Shown here: piece after piece, positions 23,323-32,699 of the stretch | Layout: every line of letters begins with the position of its first letter | Numbering within the stretch: the first letter of the stretch is position 1 | Translations under genes and position numbers: made by a program | NCBI RefSeq assembly: GCF_003610465.1 | Contig: NZ_RAQI01000003.1 | Coordinates: 310,001 to 374,000 of the forward strand | DNA: 64,000 nucleotides | Origin: Xenorhabdus ehlersii | Lineage (GTDB): Bacteria; Pseudomonadota; Gammaproteobacteria; Enterobacterales; Enterobacteriaceae | Reading direction: 5' to 3' | Notes under the pieces: model-generated | Seen by the model: only the letters and a program-made list of their open reading frames with translations | What the model was told of the DNA's origin: nothing | The model's database searches: none

Positions 23323-23820
23323 CTAAGCCGCTCTCACTATATAATTGAATGCTATGTTGCGGGGGCGACTAACGCCAATGTGGGCACTATCTGTGTTCCA
23401 TTCCCAACTTGCCCCTGTTACTGCCTTTGCGCGCACTTGTACGTTACTACTGGGGGGATCCCATTTTAGCGCAGAACGCTCATCGAGTGAGAAATTAACT
23501 ACAGTGTCAGTCTTATCATTAACATCTTGCACCAAATAAGAACCTTCCTGCCAAGATAAAACATTGCGATCAGAATCCACGCCACGCTCATCATCCCAGC
23601 CCCGAATAAATTCACCTCTTAAATCGGGTAGCACACCAGATGGATAAGCAAGGGCAAGTTTTGGATATTTTATTGTATCAAATTCTTCACCATTACATTT
23701 AAGCCAGCCATCCGGTGGAATTTCTGACGGCCAAGGAACAGGAACACCAACAGGTAAAGCGGTGTAACCAAAGTCTTCCCATGATTGTTGTGTCGATACA
23801 TCAGGCTTTTTATCTTGCAT
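23323..23820 (-). CDS. orphan phage tail collar domain protein
   Basis: A 165-residue protein from the ATG at 23820 (GAGGG seven bases upstream; an ATG two codons earlier is too close). 'TALPVGVPVPWPSEIPPDGW' followed by 'LKCNGEEFD' and 'LPDLRGEFIRGWDDERGVDS' is the phage tail collar domain found at the C-terminus of fibres. The usual long N-terminal shaft is missing, so it is a stand-alone tip or a fibre gene fragment. It points against the main tail operon. Such short collar genes are common in Xenorhabdus and Photorhabdus phage clusters. Confidence 0.75.
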   Translation of the reverse strand: MQDKKPDVSTQQSWEDFGYTALPVGVPVPWPSEIPPDGWLKCNGEEFDTIKYPKLALAYPSGVLPDLRGEFIRGWDDERGVDSDRNVLSWQEGSYLVQDVNDKTDTVVNFSLDERSALKWDPPSSNVQVRAKAVTGASWEWNTDSAHIGVSRPRNIAFNYIVRAA

Positions 23821-24038
23821 ATTCATTCCCTCATTTCATCAACAATGCAGATTGCTAAATAACATGAAGGCGGGATACTTCTCCGCCGGTGAACATCAAT
23901 AAAATTGGTTCATCAATACTGGAGAGAACTTCTGATTAGGATGGCATGGAATGGTTGGTGGGACATTAATAAAATCTATTTGCCTATGGCTGACTGATAA
24001 GACTTAGAGTTTAAAGGGGAGAATTGTCCCCTTTAACT
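23821..24038. other. intergenic region with strong hairpin
   Basis: No gene is supported. TTAAAGGGGA (24011-24020), loop GAATTG, TCCCCTTTAA (24027-24036) is a perfect ten-base-pair stem just before the element starting at 24039. GGCGG/CCGCC near 23871-23890 is a weaker hairpin. Confidence 0.5.
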
Positions 24039-24503
24039 TAACTCCTTGATTTATCCGTAGTCCTCACTTTGGCACAGTTCCAATCGGACAAATTTTTGGC
24101 TGATCGCGCCAATTGGGATTTGAAAGCCTATTTAAGTGATAACCCATTGATATTTAATCAGACGCCAGATTTGGCGTCTGCTTATAATTTGAGCGCCGAT
24201 AATATCGGTATGCAAAATCCAATATCCGATAATCGGACTTTGGGTGTGACTGACAGTTGGTCAGTCGCAAATGACTTTGTGCGTAACTGATGGTTACTCG
24301 CAAAATTTGCACAACTCATTAAGAGGTGCGCACAAAAGAGTGAGCTAGAAACAAGGGGTTAAGTCGTTTTGTCCAGACCGTTATGTCCAAGTAACACATT
24401 GAAACACAATGAATTTATAACGTTTGTCCAGCACATAAATTAACCATTGGGATTTCCGCAATGGTTGTGTCAAAGTGACGGCCTCGGAAAAATCAAGGAG
24501 TTA
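24039..24503. mobile_element. palindrome-dense element with long imperfect terminal inverted repeats
   Basis: TAACTCCTTGATTT at 24039-24052 is repeated exactly in reverse at 24490-24503, and the match continues inward for about 35 more bases (TCCG, TCACTTTG, CACA blocks), giving imperfect terminal repeats of about 50 bp. The interior has hairpins at 24096-24112, 24159-24180 (CAGACGCCA/TGGCGTCTG), 24196-24208, 24225-24237, 24248-24266 (GACTGAC/GTCAGTC) and 24442-24466 (AACCATTG/CAATGGTT), and three TTGTCCA-like words. It has no transposase, so it is probably a non-autonomous or decayed element. Family not recognised. Confidence 0.5.
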
Positions 24504-24711
24504 GCTAACTATAGGGATTTCCGGCCTTTAGTGATGGCGGGCGTCTTCCTTGAACTCTTCATTCCCCTTATTTAATGAGCGTGAAATTCATTGCTATAGT
24601 CTGTATTGAGCGCTTTTTTAGTTTGTACATAATCGTGTCATTATTAATAATATTTATTGTATTTTTTGTTGTAACATAATGTTTTTTATGTTTATTTTAA
24701 CAATAATATTA
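24504..24711. other. junction region between prophage/element and comEC remnant
   Basis: No gene supported. It begins with the half of a perfect palindrome AGTTAGCTAACT (24499-24510) and a second copy of GGGATTTCCG (24514-24523; first copy 24449-24458). The rest is very AT-rich and probably holds the promoter now serving msbA. The right prophage attachment site could be here or to the left; I cannot locate it. Confidence 0.4.
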
Positions 24712-24957
24712 TTTATACGCAGAGTTATGCCTCAATATGCTTTGGCTTCAGTGGCTCGCTATAGCCCGTGGAGACTGCCTTCTGTGAAAGTGAAACAACG
24801 CTATAAAAATGCTGACATTGAGTGGCATAGCACAGCAGTTTCTGGTCAGATAACCGGCTATTTTTATCGCGATGACATTAAATTAAAAGGTTATCGACAA
24901 CAAATAGTATCACGATGGTATCATCAGTGGTTTGGTATTCGTGGCGATCATGAGTAG
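24712..24957 (+). pseudogene. comEC: C-terminal remnant of comEC/ycaI
   Basis: About 81 codons ending at 24957. 'FIRRVMPQYALASVARYSPW' and 'VSRWYHQWFGIRGD' match the extreme C-terminus of E. coli ComEC/YcaI, which I recall ending in PRWYHQWFG and lying just upstream of msbA. The remaining 650 or more residues (membrane channel and nuclease-like parts) are absent from the window. A frame opens at ATG 24679, but its first 11 residues are unrelated AT-rich sequence and it has no convincing ribosome site. The break lies near 24705-24712, next to mobile DNA, so comEC was interrupted or deleted here. Confidence 0.75.
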
Positions 24958-24995
24958 AATGATTCGCTATTTCTTTTGGTTTTGGTAACTCAATA

Positions 24996-26741
24996 ATGAA
25001 TGATAAAGACCTTTCTACCTGGCAGACCTTTCGCCGATTGTGGCCGATCATCACCCCTTTTAAAATCGGCCTGATGGTCTCGGCGGTTGCGTTAGTCCTT
25101 AATGCTGCCGGTGATACATTGATGCTTTCTTTGTTGAAACCTTTGCTTGATGAGGGTTTTGGCAAGGCAGACATTAGCGTATTGAAGTGGATGCCACTGG
25201 TTGTTATCGGATTGATGTTGTTGCGTGGCATATCTGGTTTTGTATCGAGTTATTGTCTCTCTTGGGTATCAGGCAAAGTGGTCATGCAGATGCGTCGGCG
25301 TCTGTTCAATCATATGATGGGAATGCCTGTTTCTTTCTTTGACCAGCAATCCACGGGAACCTTGCTTTCCCGTATTACATACGATTCAGAACAGGTTGCT
25401 TCTTCTTCTTCCGGTGCATTAGTGACAGTTGTTAGGGAAGGGGCATCAATTATTGGCCTGTTTATACTGATGTTCTATTACAGTTGGGAACTCTCCCTTA
25501 TTTTGATTGTAATTGCGCCGATAGTTGCGGGGGTTATTCGTCTTGTTTCCGTGCGTTTTCGTAATATCAGTAAAAATATGCAGAGCAGCATGGGGATGGT
25601 GACAACCAGTGCTGAACAGATGCTGAAAGGGCATAAAGAAGTTTTAATTTTTGGTGGTCAAAAAGTTGAAACTGAACGCTTTAACAAAGTCAGCAATCAT
25701 ATGCGCCAGCAGGGTATGAAGATGGTTTCTGCTGATTCCATTTCAGATCCGATTATCCAGATTATTGCTTCTTTTGCACTGGCATTTATCCTGTATGCGG
25801 CCAGTTTCCCTGAAATTATGGGCGCCTTAACCGCAGGGAAAATCACTGTTGTGTTTTCATCTATGATTGCCTTAATGCGTCCATTGAAATCTCTGACTAA
25901 CGTTAATGCCCAATTCCAACGGGGTATGGCTGCATGCCAGACCTTATTTACTATCCTGGATATGGAGCAGGAAAAAGACGAAGGTAAATTGGAAATCAAA
26001 AAAGCAAAAGGCAACATTGAATTCCGTAATGTTACTTTCTGTTATCCAACCAAGGATCATCCGGCATTGAAAAATATTTCAATGACGATCCCAGCGGGAA
26101 AGACGATTGCATTGGTTGGGCGCTCAGGATCAGGTAAATCGACAATTGCCAATCTCCTGACGCGTTTTTATGACATAAATGAAGGTGAGATAGTCTTAGA
26201 CGGTCATGACCTGCGTGAATATACCCTGGCTTCACTGCGTAACCAAATCGCGTTGGTATCGCAAAATGTCCATCTATTTAATGATACGGTTGCCAATAAC
26301 ATTGCTTACGCCAGCGAAGGATGCTTTAGCCGTGAAGAGATAGAACGGGCGGCAGAAATGGCTTATGCAATGGACTTTATCAAAAAGTTAGATAACGGAC
26401 TTGATACCATGATTGGTGAAAATGGCGTCTTGCTCTCTGGGGGACAGCGTCAACGTATTGCAATTGCTCGTGCTTTATTGCGTGATTCTCCGATCTTAAT
26501 TTTGGATGAAGCAACTTCTGCATTGGATACGGAATCTGAACGTGCAATTCAGGCTGCATTAGATGAATTACAGAAAAACAGAACTTCATTGGTCATCGCT
26601 CACCGTCTTTCTACTATTGAAAATGCCGATGAAATTATCGTTATTGAAGATGGAAATATCATAGAAAGGGGTAATCATGCGACTCTGTTGCAACATGATG
26701 GTGCATATGCGCAGCTACATAGGATGCAATTTGGCCAATGA
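24996..26741 (+). CDS. msbA: lipid A export ATP-binding/permease protein MsbA
   Basis: A 581-residue ABC half-transporter that flips lipid A-core across the inner membrane. Residues 20-310 hold six membrane helices. The nucleotide-binding domain has Walker A GRSGSGKS (375-382), signature LSGGQ (480-484) and Walker B LILDE (501-505). Almost identical in length to E. coli MsbA (582). It overlaps lpxK by four bases (ATGA), so flipping and lipid A 4'-kinase are coupled. The usual upstream neighbour comEC is only a remnant, so the promoter may have changed. Confidence 0.97.
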   Translation: MNDKDLSTWQTFRRLWPIITPFKIGLMVSAVALVLNAAGDTLMLSLLKPLLDEGFGKADISVLKWMPLVVIGLMLLRGISGFVSSYCLSWVSGKVVMQMRRRLFNHMMGMPVSFFDQQSTGTLLSRITYDSEQVASSSSGALVTVVREGASIIGLFILMFYYSWELSLILIVIAPIVAGVIRLVSVRFRNISKNMQSSMGMVTTSAEQMLKGHKEVLIFGGQKVETERFNKVSNHMRQQGMKMVSADSISDPIIQIIASFALAFILYAASFPEIMGALTAGKITVVFSSMIALMRPLKSLTNVNAQFQRGMAACQTLFTILDMEQEKDEGKLEIKKAKGNIEFRNVTFCYPTKDHPALKNISMTIPAGKTIALVGRSGSGKSTIANLLTRFYDINEGEIVLDGHDLREYTLASLRNQIALVSQNVHLFNDTVANNIAYASEGCFSREEIERAAEMAYAMDFIKKLDNGLDTMIGENGVLLSGGQRQRIAIARALLRDSPILILDEATSALDTESERAIQAALDELQKNRTSLVIAHRLSTIENADEIIVIEDGNIIERGNHATLLQHDGAYAQLHRMQFGQ

Positions 26742-27733
26742 TTGAACGCATATGGTCAGGCCGCTCATGGCTTTACATCATATTATTACCATTATCAGCC
26801 CTTTATGGGCTGGTAAGCAGCTTGCGTCGTTTAAGTTATAAACTAGGATTGAGTCGCTCCTGGAAAGCACCGGTGCCTGTTGTTGTTGTTGGTAATTTGA
26901 CGGCAGGAGGAAATGGTAAAACTCCGGTTGTCATTTGGCTGGTTGAACAGTTGCAGCAAAAAGGCTATCAGGTTGGTGTTGTTTCGCGTGGTTATGGCGG
27001 GAAGTCGGAACATTACCCGCTACTCCTTACCGATGAAGTGGCGACGGCACAAGCGGGAGACGAACCTGTTTTAATTCGTCGTCGTACTGGTGCACCTGTT
27101 GCGGTGGCACCAAAGCGAGCCGAAGCCATTCAGGCATTATTGGCACATACTCCAGTGGATATCATAATTACTGACGATGGCCTCCAGCATTATGCTTTGC
27201 AGCGAGATTATGAGATTGTAGTGATTGATGGAGCTCGTCGTTTTGGCAATGGTTGCTGGTTGCCTGCCGGTCCTATGAGAGAATTGGCAGGACGCTTGAA
27301 TAGTGTTAATACCATCATCGTTAATGGTGGAATACCAGAAGCCGGTGAATTACCCATGACCCTCAAAGGCAATTTGGTAGTTAATTTGCTGACTGGGGAA
27401 ACACGAAAAGTCACTGATATTCCCAATGGCATTGCGATGGCTGGGATTGGTCATCCCCCGCGTTTTTTTGCAACATTGCAGCAATTAGGGGCTAATTTAC
27501 AGAAAACACACGCTTTTGCTGATCATCAGGCGTACGAAAAATCTCAATTATTGGCTCTGGCAAATAGTGATCAAAATTTATTGATGACAGAAAAAGATGC
27601 GGTTAAATGTTTCCAATTTGCGCAACCTAACTGGTGGTATTTACCTGTACACGCTGAATTTCCAGAGGAAAAAGGGCAAAAGGTATTGGATGATATCTGT
27701 AACTTACTTCCAGAATTAAATACTCGCCAATAA
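26738..27733 (+). CDS. lpxK: tetraacyldisaccharide 4'-kinase
   Basis: A 331-residue inner-membrane-associated kinase that phosphorylates the 4' position of the lipid A disaccharide precursor. The P-loop is [12 protein letters not shown] (51-62), and an N-terminal hydrophobic helix (residues 11-28) anchors it. '[12 protein letters not shown]' and 'GPMRE' are conserved LpxK segments. It is translationally coupled to msbA as in other enterobacteria. Confidence 0.97.
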   Translation: MIERIWSGRSWLYIILLPLSALYGLVSSLRRLSYKLGLSRSWKAPVPVVVVGNLTAGGNGKTPVVIWLVEQLQQKGYQVGVVSRGYGGKSEHYPLLLTDEVATAQAGDEPVLIRRRTGAPVAVAPKRAEAIQALLAHTPVDIIITDDGLQHYALQRDYEIVVIDGARRFGNGCWLPAGPMRELAGRLNSVNTIIVNGGIPEAGELPMTLKGNLVVNLLTGETRKVTDIPNGIAMAGIGHPPRFFATLQQLGANLQKTHAFADHQAYEKSQLLALANSDQNLLMTEKDAVKCFQFAQPNWWYLPVHAEFPEEKGQKVLDDICNLLPELNTRQ

Positions 27734-27858
27734 TATTGGACTATTCTCACCATACTAAAAAATAAGAGAAATTAAACAAAGCAACAAAGTTAACGGTGAT
27801 ACATTGCTTGTGGTATTCTGAGCCACATCAAATTTAGGACCCGTTACTTGGGGGATAT

Positions 27859-28038
27859 ATGGATCACCGTTTACTCGAAATCATTGCTTGTCCGCTATGT
27901 CACGGCAAGCTCAGTTATGATAAAGAAAACTTTGAACTGATTTGCAAGTTTGATCGTCTCGCTTTTCCCTTCCGTGATGGCATCCCTGTGTTGTTAGAGA
28001 ATGAAGCACGTGTCTTGCCTACAGAGGAAAATCAATAA
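27859..28038 (+). CDS. ycaR: YcaR, Trm112-like small zinc-ribbon protein
   Basis: A 59-residue protein ([20 protein letters not shown]...) of the UPF0434/Trm112-like family, located between lpxK and kdsB exactly as in E. coli. It has CPLC (Cys11, Cys14) and a third Cys29; the fourth ligand is not obvious. '[14 protein letters not shown]' is the conserved core. GGGGG at 27850-27854 serves as ribosome site. kdsB starts three bases after the stop. Its role is unclear; homologues activate methyltransferases in other lineages. Confidence 0.93.
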   Translation: MDHRLLEIIACPLCHGKLSYDKENFELICKFDRLAFPFRDGIPVLLENEARVLPTEENQ

Positions 28039-28041
28039 CCC

Positions 28042-28791
28042 ATGTTTACCGTTATCATTCCGGCCCGTTTTTCCTCAACCCGTTTACCTGGAAAACCATT
28101 GGCTGATATTCATGGTAAACCGATGGTTTTGCGTGTAATGGAACGGGCTGTCCGTTCTGGTGCTGATCGGGTTATTGTGGCGACAGATAATCAAGAAGTT
28201 TTTGATGCAGTGACTGCCGTAGGCGGTGAGGCTTGCATGACACGCGAAAGTCACCATTCAGGTACAGAGCGTTTGGCTGAGGTTATCGATAAATACCAAT
28301 TTGCTGATGATGAAATTATTGTGAATGTTCAGGGTGATGAACCTCTTATCCCTGAACAGATCATCAAGCAGGTGGCTGATAATTTGGCTAGCAGTAATGC
28401 AGGGATGGCAACGCTTGCCGTGCAGATCCAAGATGCGGAAGAGGCATTTAATCCTAATGCTGTCAAAGTTGTAATGGATTCGCAAGGTTATGCCCTCTAT
28501 TTTTCTCGCGCAACTATCCCGTGGGAGCGTGATCGTTTTGTGCAATCAACAGAGACTATTGGGGACCACTTCCTGCGCCATATTGGAATTTATGCGTATC
28601 GGGCAGGGTTTATTCGACGCTATATTCAGTGGGAACCAAGTCCATTGGAAAGTATCGAAATGCTCGAACAATTAAGGGTGCTTTGGTACGGTGAAAAAAT
28701 TCATGTTGCAAAAGCATTGCAAGCGCCTGGTGCAGGTGTTGATACACCAGAAGATCTGGAAACCGTCAGAAAAGTTTTTGCTACGCTCTGA
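28042..28791 (+). CDS. kdsB: 3-deoxy-manno-octulosonate cytidylyltransferase
   Basis: A 249-residue enzyme that activates Kdo as CMP-Kdo for lipopolysaccharide core synthesis. '[20 protein letters not shown]' is the nucleotide-binding start and '[10 protein letters not shown]' the metal-binding loop. Length equals E. coli KdsB (248). Last gene of the msbA-lpxK-ycaR-kdsB group, closed by a long terminator. Confidence 0.97.
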   Translation: MFTVIIPARFSSTRLPGKPLADIHGKPMVLRVMERAVRSGADRVIVATDNQEVFDAVTAVGGEACMTRESHHSGTERLAEVIDKYQFADDEIIVNVQGDEPLIPEQIIKQVADNLASSNAGMATLAVQIQDAEEAFNPNAVKVVMDSQGYALYFSRATIPWERDRFVQSTETIGDHFLRHIGIYAYRAGFIRRYIQWEPSPLESIEMLEQLRVLWYGEKIHVAKALQAPGAGVDTPEDLETVRKVFATL

Positions 28792-28830
28792 TTTTCTTGT
28801 CTGATATGACGATCTATTGGGTATGATTTA

Positions 28831-28867
28831 AAAGAGAATGCGGTAACGTTAATACCGCATTCTCTTT
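28831..28867. terminator. bidirectional terminator between kdsB and elyC
   Basis: AGAGAATGCGGTA (28833-28845) and TACCGCATTCTCT (28853-28865) form a perfect 13-base stem flanked by AA and TTTT, serving the convergent genes kdsB and elyC. Confidence 0.9.
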
Positions 28868-28895
28868 TCATTACGTTTCACTTCCAATGCTGGTG

Positions 28896-29723
28896 TTATT
28901 TCTCATTAGCTTTTTGCTGAAGCTCCTCTGAGCTTTCAATGCTCATATCCTGACTTACAGGTTTAATAGCCTGCCAGATGCGCCCTAATGTCTCATACCA
29001 GGCACGCTCAGTGTGTGATAGATAGTAGGAAGAAGGAAGATATTTTTCCCACAAATATAAAGGCGTTGTGACAGCCAACTGATTGGCAGGGCCTGCAATT
29101 GGATGCAGACCTCGTTGTGCAAAAAACTTGAGAGATCTTTCCATATGATTGGCAGAAGTGACAAGAATGAAAGGTTGTTGTCCGACGACTTTTTCAACTT
29201 CAGCCGCTTCTTCTTCTGTATCCAAGGGTTTTTTTAATGCTATGGTGTCTTCTACAGGAATTCCCAGAGATTGTGCTACCATAGCAGCAATTTTGGCACT
29301 ACTAATGGCATTTACGCCTTTACCACCAGTAAAAATCATTTTAGCACCAGGATTGAGATGATATAACCGAATCCCTTCCGTCACTCTGGGCAAGCTATTA
29401 TTGATAAGGTTAGCGCTGGGAGCCCATTGGGGGTTATAAGTAAAACCGCCTCCAAGAACCACAATATATTTTACGGGAGTTATAGGTGTTGTGTCTGGTT
29501 CATAGCGCTGAACATATTTTCCTTCGACAGGGAGTAAGAGTTTATCCGCGATAGGCTGTAAACTAAATAAAAGTAATGCCAACCAACTGAATGATAAAAT
29601 GGTTTTCCCTGTTTTTTGCCAGCGGGTGAACCATAGTAATAACAGGGCTACAAAAGAGACGATAATAATCAGCGGTAAGGGCATTAATAGTGAGCCGATA
29701 TATTTTTTTAGCAAAAATAACAT
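28896..29723 (-). CDS. elyC: envelope biogenesis factor ElyC
   Basis: A 275-residue inner membrane protein with two N-terminal membrane helices (residues 13-31 and 38-58) and a periplasmic DUF218 domain ('YIVVLGGGFTYNP', 'MIFTGGKGVN', 'FILVTSANHMERS'). In E. coli ElyC affects undecaprenyl-lipid availability and peptidoglycan assembly. The C-terminal part (IESSEELQQKANEK) is slightly longer than in E. coli (259). Divergent from cmoM; the 168-base gap must hold both promoters. Confidence 0.9.
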   Translation of the reverse strand: MLFLLKKYIGSLLMPLPLIIIVSFVALLLLWFTRWQKTGKTILSFSWLALLLFSLQPIADKLLLPVEGKYVQRYEPDTTPITPVKYIVVLGGGFTYNPQWAPSANLINNSLPRVTEGIRLYHLNPGAKMIFTGGKGVNAISSAKIAAMVAQSLGIPVEDTIALKKPLDTEEEAAEVEKVVGQQPFILVTSANHMERSLKFFAQRGLHPIAGPANQLAVTTPLYLWEKYLPSSYYLSHTERAWYETLGRIWQAIKPVSQDMSIESSEELQQKANEK

Positions 29724-29891
29724 TGATTGGCCTTGGGTTGGTTAAATTACAATCGCGCAATGGCGAATTTAAGGCTAAAAGTAGTTAATTAAATGGTTAT
29801 TGTGCCAAAATAATAGTAGTAAAAATAGCGGTAGATAGCATAACTACTCAATAGATAAATTAAACTTAGCTTATAAGTGGGGCGGCTTTTC

Positions 29892-30677
29892 ATGCGGGAT
29901 CGCAATTTCGATGATATTGCAGACAAATTTTCGCGTAATATTTACGGCACAACCAAAGGTAAAATCAGGCAGGCCGTTGTCTGGCAGGATATTAACGAAT
30001 TGCTGAATCATTTACCTCAACGTCCTTTGCGCATTTTAGATGCGGGGGGAGGTGAAGGTAATATGGCTTGCCAGTTGGCTGAATTGGGACATCAGATCAT
30101 ACTTTGTGATCTCTCAAAAGAGATGATCCAGAGAGCGGAACATAACGCCGAAGAGCGGGGTGTTCTCGATCAGATGCAATTTATCCAAAGCCCGGTACAG
30201 GAAATTCACCAGCATATTGAACAGCCCGTTGATCTGATTTTATTTCATGCTGTATTGGAGTGGATCACCGACCAAAAAGAGGCAATAGAAACATTGAAAG
30301 AGATAATAACGCCTGGTGGTGCACTTTCATTAATGTTTTATAATGCTAATGGGCTGGTCATGCGTAACGCCATCTTGGGTAACTTTCATTTGGCGACACC
30401 TAATATCCAGCGTCGTCGGAAACGTTCTCTATCGCCACAAAATCCATTAATACCGGAACAGGTATATCAATGGCTAGCTGAACTTAAGATGGAAATAACA
30501 GGTAAAACAGGCGTGAGAGTTTTTCACGATTACCTGCAAAGTCGTCAATTACAAGACACAGATTTTCCAGCGTTGCTTGAACTTGAACAGCGTTATTGCA
30601 GGCAGGAGCCCTATATTAGCCTGGGGCGTTATATTCATGTGATGGCGCGCAAGCCTACCTTAAAGAGCGAATTATGA
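29892..30677 (+). CDS. cmoM: tRNA 5-carboxymethoxyuridine methyltransferase CmoM
   Basis: A 261-residue SAM-dependent methyltransferase (formerly SmtA), the same length as in E. coli. The ATG at 29892 ([20 protein letters not shown]) matches the E. coli start; a GTG at 29877 is less likely. Motif I is [11 protein letters not shown] (about 50-60). It methylates cmo5U34 in tRNA. It overlaps mukF by four bases, forming the conserved cmoM-mukFEB operon. Confidence 0.95.
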   Translation: MRDRNFDDIADKFSRNIYGTTKGKIRQAVVWQDINELLNHLPQRPLRILDAGGGEGNMACQLAELGHQIILCDLSKEMIQRAEHNAEERGVLDQMQFIQSPVQEIHQHIEQPVDLILFHAVLEWITDQKEAIETLKEIITPGGALSLMFYNANGLVMRNAILGNFHLATPNIQRRRKRSLSPQNPLIPEQVYQWLAELKMEITGKTGVRVFHDYLQSRQLQDTDFPALLELEQRYCRQEPYISLGRYIHVMARKPTLKSEL

Positions 30678-31996
30678 GTGAATATTCCCAGACGGTTCCT
30701 GAACTTGTGTCCTGGGCCAGAAAAAATGATTTTTCAATTTCGTTGCCACCAGAACGCTTGGCTTTTCTGCTGGCTATTGCCGTATTAAACAGTGAACGGC
30801 TTGATGGTGAAATGAGTGAAGGGGAGCTGGTGGATGCCTTTCGTGAAGTGTGTAAAGGTTTTGAGCAGACTTCGGAAGCGGTATCTGTCAGGGCGAATAA
30901 TGCCATTAACGATATGGTTCGCCAGAAGTTACTTAACCGTTTTACCAGTGAATTGGCGGATGGCAATGCCATTTATCGCCTGACTCCGTTGGGAATTGGT
31001 ATCAGTGATTATTATATACGCCAGCGTGAATTCTCCACGTTGCGTCTTTCTATGCAGTTATCCATCGTTGCTAACGAATTGCACCGAGCGGCAGAGGCAG
31101 CCGAAGAAGGTGGTGATGAATTACATTGGCACCGCAATGTTTTTGCCCCTCTCAAATATTCTGTAGCTGAAATTTTCGACAGCATCGATATGTCCCAGCG
31201 CTTGATGGATGAACAGCAAAACAGCGTAAAAACCGATATTGCTGCACTGCTCAATCAGGATTGGCAGGCCGCTATCGCTAATTGCGAACAACTGCTGTCT
31301 GAAACCTCCGGCACACTACGAGAACTTCAGGATACGTTAGAAGCTGCGGGCGATAAATTGCAGGCTAATCTATTACGTATCCAGGCCGCGAATATGGACG
31401 GCGGCGGCTCTGAATTGGTGGATAGACTGGTTTTTGACTTACAAAGCAAATTGGATCGCATTATTAGTTGGGGGCAACAAACCATTGATCTGTGGATAGG
31501 TTATGACCGCCACGTTCACAAATTTATCCGAACCGCCATTGATATGGATAAAAATCGCATTTTTGCCCAGCGCCTTCGTCAATCCATTCAACACTATTTT
31601 GACAGCCCGTGGGCACTGACTGTCGCTAATGCAGAACGTTTTCTGGATATGCGTGACGAAGAACTGACTCTGCGCAATGAAGAGGTAATGGGAGAATTAC
31701 CGCCAGAAATGGAATACGAAGAGTTTAGTGAAATCAATGAACAATTAGCTGAAATGGTAGAGCAGACGCTGGCGGTTTACCAACAGGCAAAACTTCCTCT
31801 GGATTTGGGGGCTGTACTGCGCGACTACCTTGTCCAGTATCCACGTAAACGCCATTTTGATGTGGCACGTATCTTGGTGGATCAAGCAGTAAGGTTGGGC
31901 GTTGCAGAAGCGGATTTCTCTGGTTTGCCAGCGGAATGGTTAGCGATTAATGATTTCGGAGCCAAGGTACAGGCACATGTCATCGACACATATTGA
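30674..31996 (+). CDS. mukF: chromosome partition kleisin MukF
   Basis: A 440-residue protein, the same length as in E. coli. It is the kleisin of the MukBEF condensin, bridging MukB heads and binding MukE. The N-terminal winged-helix dimerisation domain (residues 1-115), central helical region with a leucine-rich pattern and C-terminal winged helix are all present. Start overlaps cmoM and its end overlaps mukE by 20 bases. Confidence 0.97.
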   Translation: MSEYSQTVPELVSWARKNDFSISLPPERLAFLLAIAVLNSERLDGEMSEGELVDAFREVCKGFEQTSEAVSVRANNAINDMVRQKLLNRFTSELADGNAIYRLTPLGIGISDYYIRQREFSTLRLSMQLSIVANELHRAAEAAEEGGDELHWHRNVFAPLKYSVAEIFDSIDMSQRLMDEQQNSVKTDIAALLNQDWQAAIANCEQLLSETSGTLRELQDTLEAAGDKLQANLLRIQAANMDGGGSELVDRLVFDLQSKLDRIISWGQQTIDLWIGYDRHVHKFIRTAIDMDKNRIFAQRLRQSIQHYFDSPWALTVANAERFLDMRDEELTLRNEEVMGELPPEMEYEEFSEINEQLAEMVEQTLAVYQQAKLPLDLGAVLRDYLVQYPRKRHFDVARILVDQAVRLGVAEADFSGLPAEWLAINDFGAKVQAHVIDTY

Positions 31997-32699
31997 ACAA
32001 TTTATGCCAGTGAAACTGGCTCAGGCATTATCCAATACACTTTTCCCTGAATTAGACAGCCAACTGCGATCCGGGCGTCATATTAGTCTGGATGATCTTG
32101 ATAATCATGCTTTTTTGATGGACTTTCAGGAAGAATTGGAAACGTTTTATGCGCGTTATAACGTCGAGTTAATCCGTGCACCAGAAGGTTTTTTCTACCT
32201 GCGCCCCCGTTCGTCGACACTGATCCCGCGATCTGTGCTGTCTGAATTGGATATGATGGTGGGTAAAATTTTGTGCTACCTCTACCTTAGCCCAGAGCGC
32301 CTGTCCAATCAGGGAATATTTACCTTTCAGGAATTGTACGAAGAATTACTGTCATTGGCAGATGAAAATAAGCTAGTGAAATTAGTGAACCAACGTTCGA
32401 CTGGTTCAGATCTGGACAAACAGAAATTGCAGGAAAAAGCGCGCACTGCCTTAAACCGTTTACGCCGTCTGGGTATGGTTTATTTCCTGCAAAACGACAG
32501 CAATAAATTTACGATTACCGAAGCGGTATTTCGCTTCGGTGCAGATGTACGCAGCGGTGATGATCCACGCGAGGCACAATTACGGATGATCCGTGATGGG
32601 GAGGCCATGCCAGTAGAAGGCGAAACATCGCAGGAAGATAATGAACATGAAGAAGCATCGGGGCATTCAGCAGAAGGTGCGGAGGATGAGCAGTCATGA
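31977..32699 (+). CDS. mukE: chromosome partition protein MukE
   Basis: A 240-residue protein from ATG 31977 ([18 protein letters not shown]), matching the E. coli start; an in-frame ATG at 31950 is too early. Two winged-helix domains ('[20 protein letters not shown]', '[20 protein letters not shown]'). The acidic tail ([20 protein letters not shown]) is typical. It binds MukF and DNA. Start lies inside mukF and the stop overlaps mukB by four bases. Confidence 0.97.
   Translation: MSSTHIEQFMPVKLAQALSNTLFPELDSQLRSGRHISLDDLDNHAFLMDFQEELETFYARYNVELIRAPEGFFYLRPRSSTLIPRSVLSELDMMVGKILCYLYLSPERLSNQGIFTFQELYEELLSLADENKLVKLVNQRSTGSDLDKQKLQEKARTALNRLRRLGMVYFLQNDSNKFTITEAVFRFGADVRSGDDPREAQLRMIRDGEAMPVEGETSQEDNEHEEASGHSAEGAEDEQS

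Noticed and set aside
24069..24290. 73-codon frame from a TTG inside the palindrome-rich element
   Set aside because: It runs straight through four perfect hairpins, has no ribosome site and shows no recognisable protein pattern.
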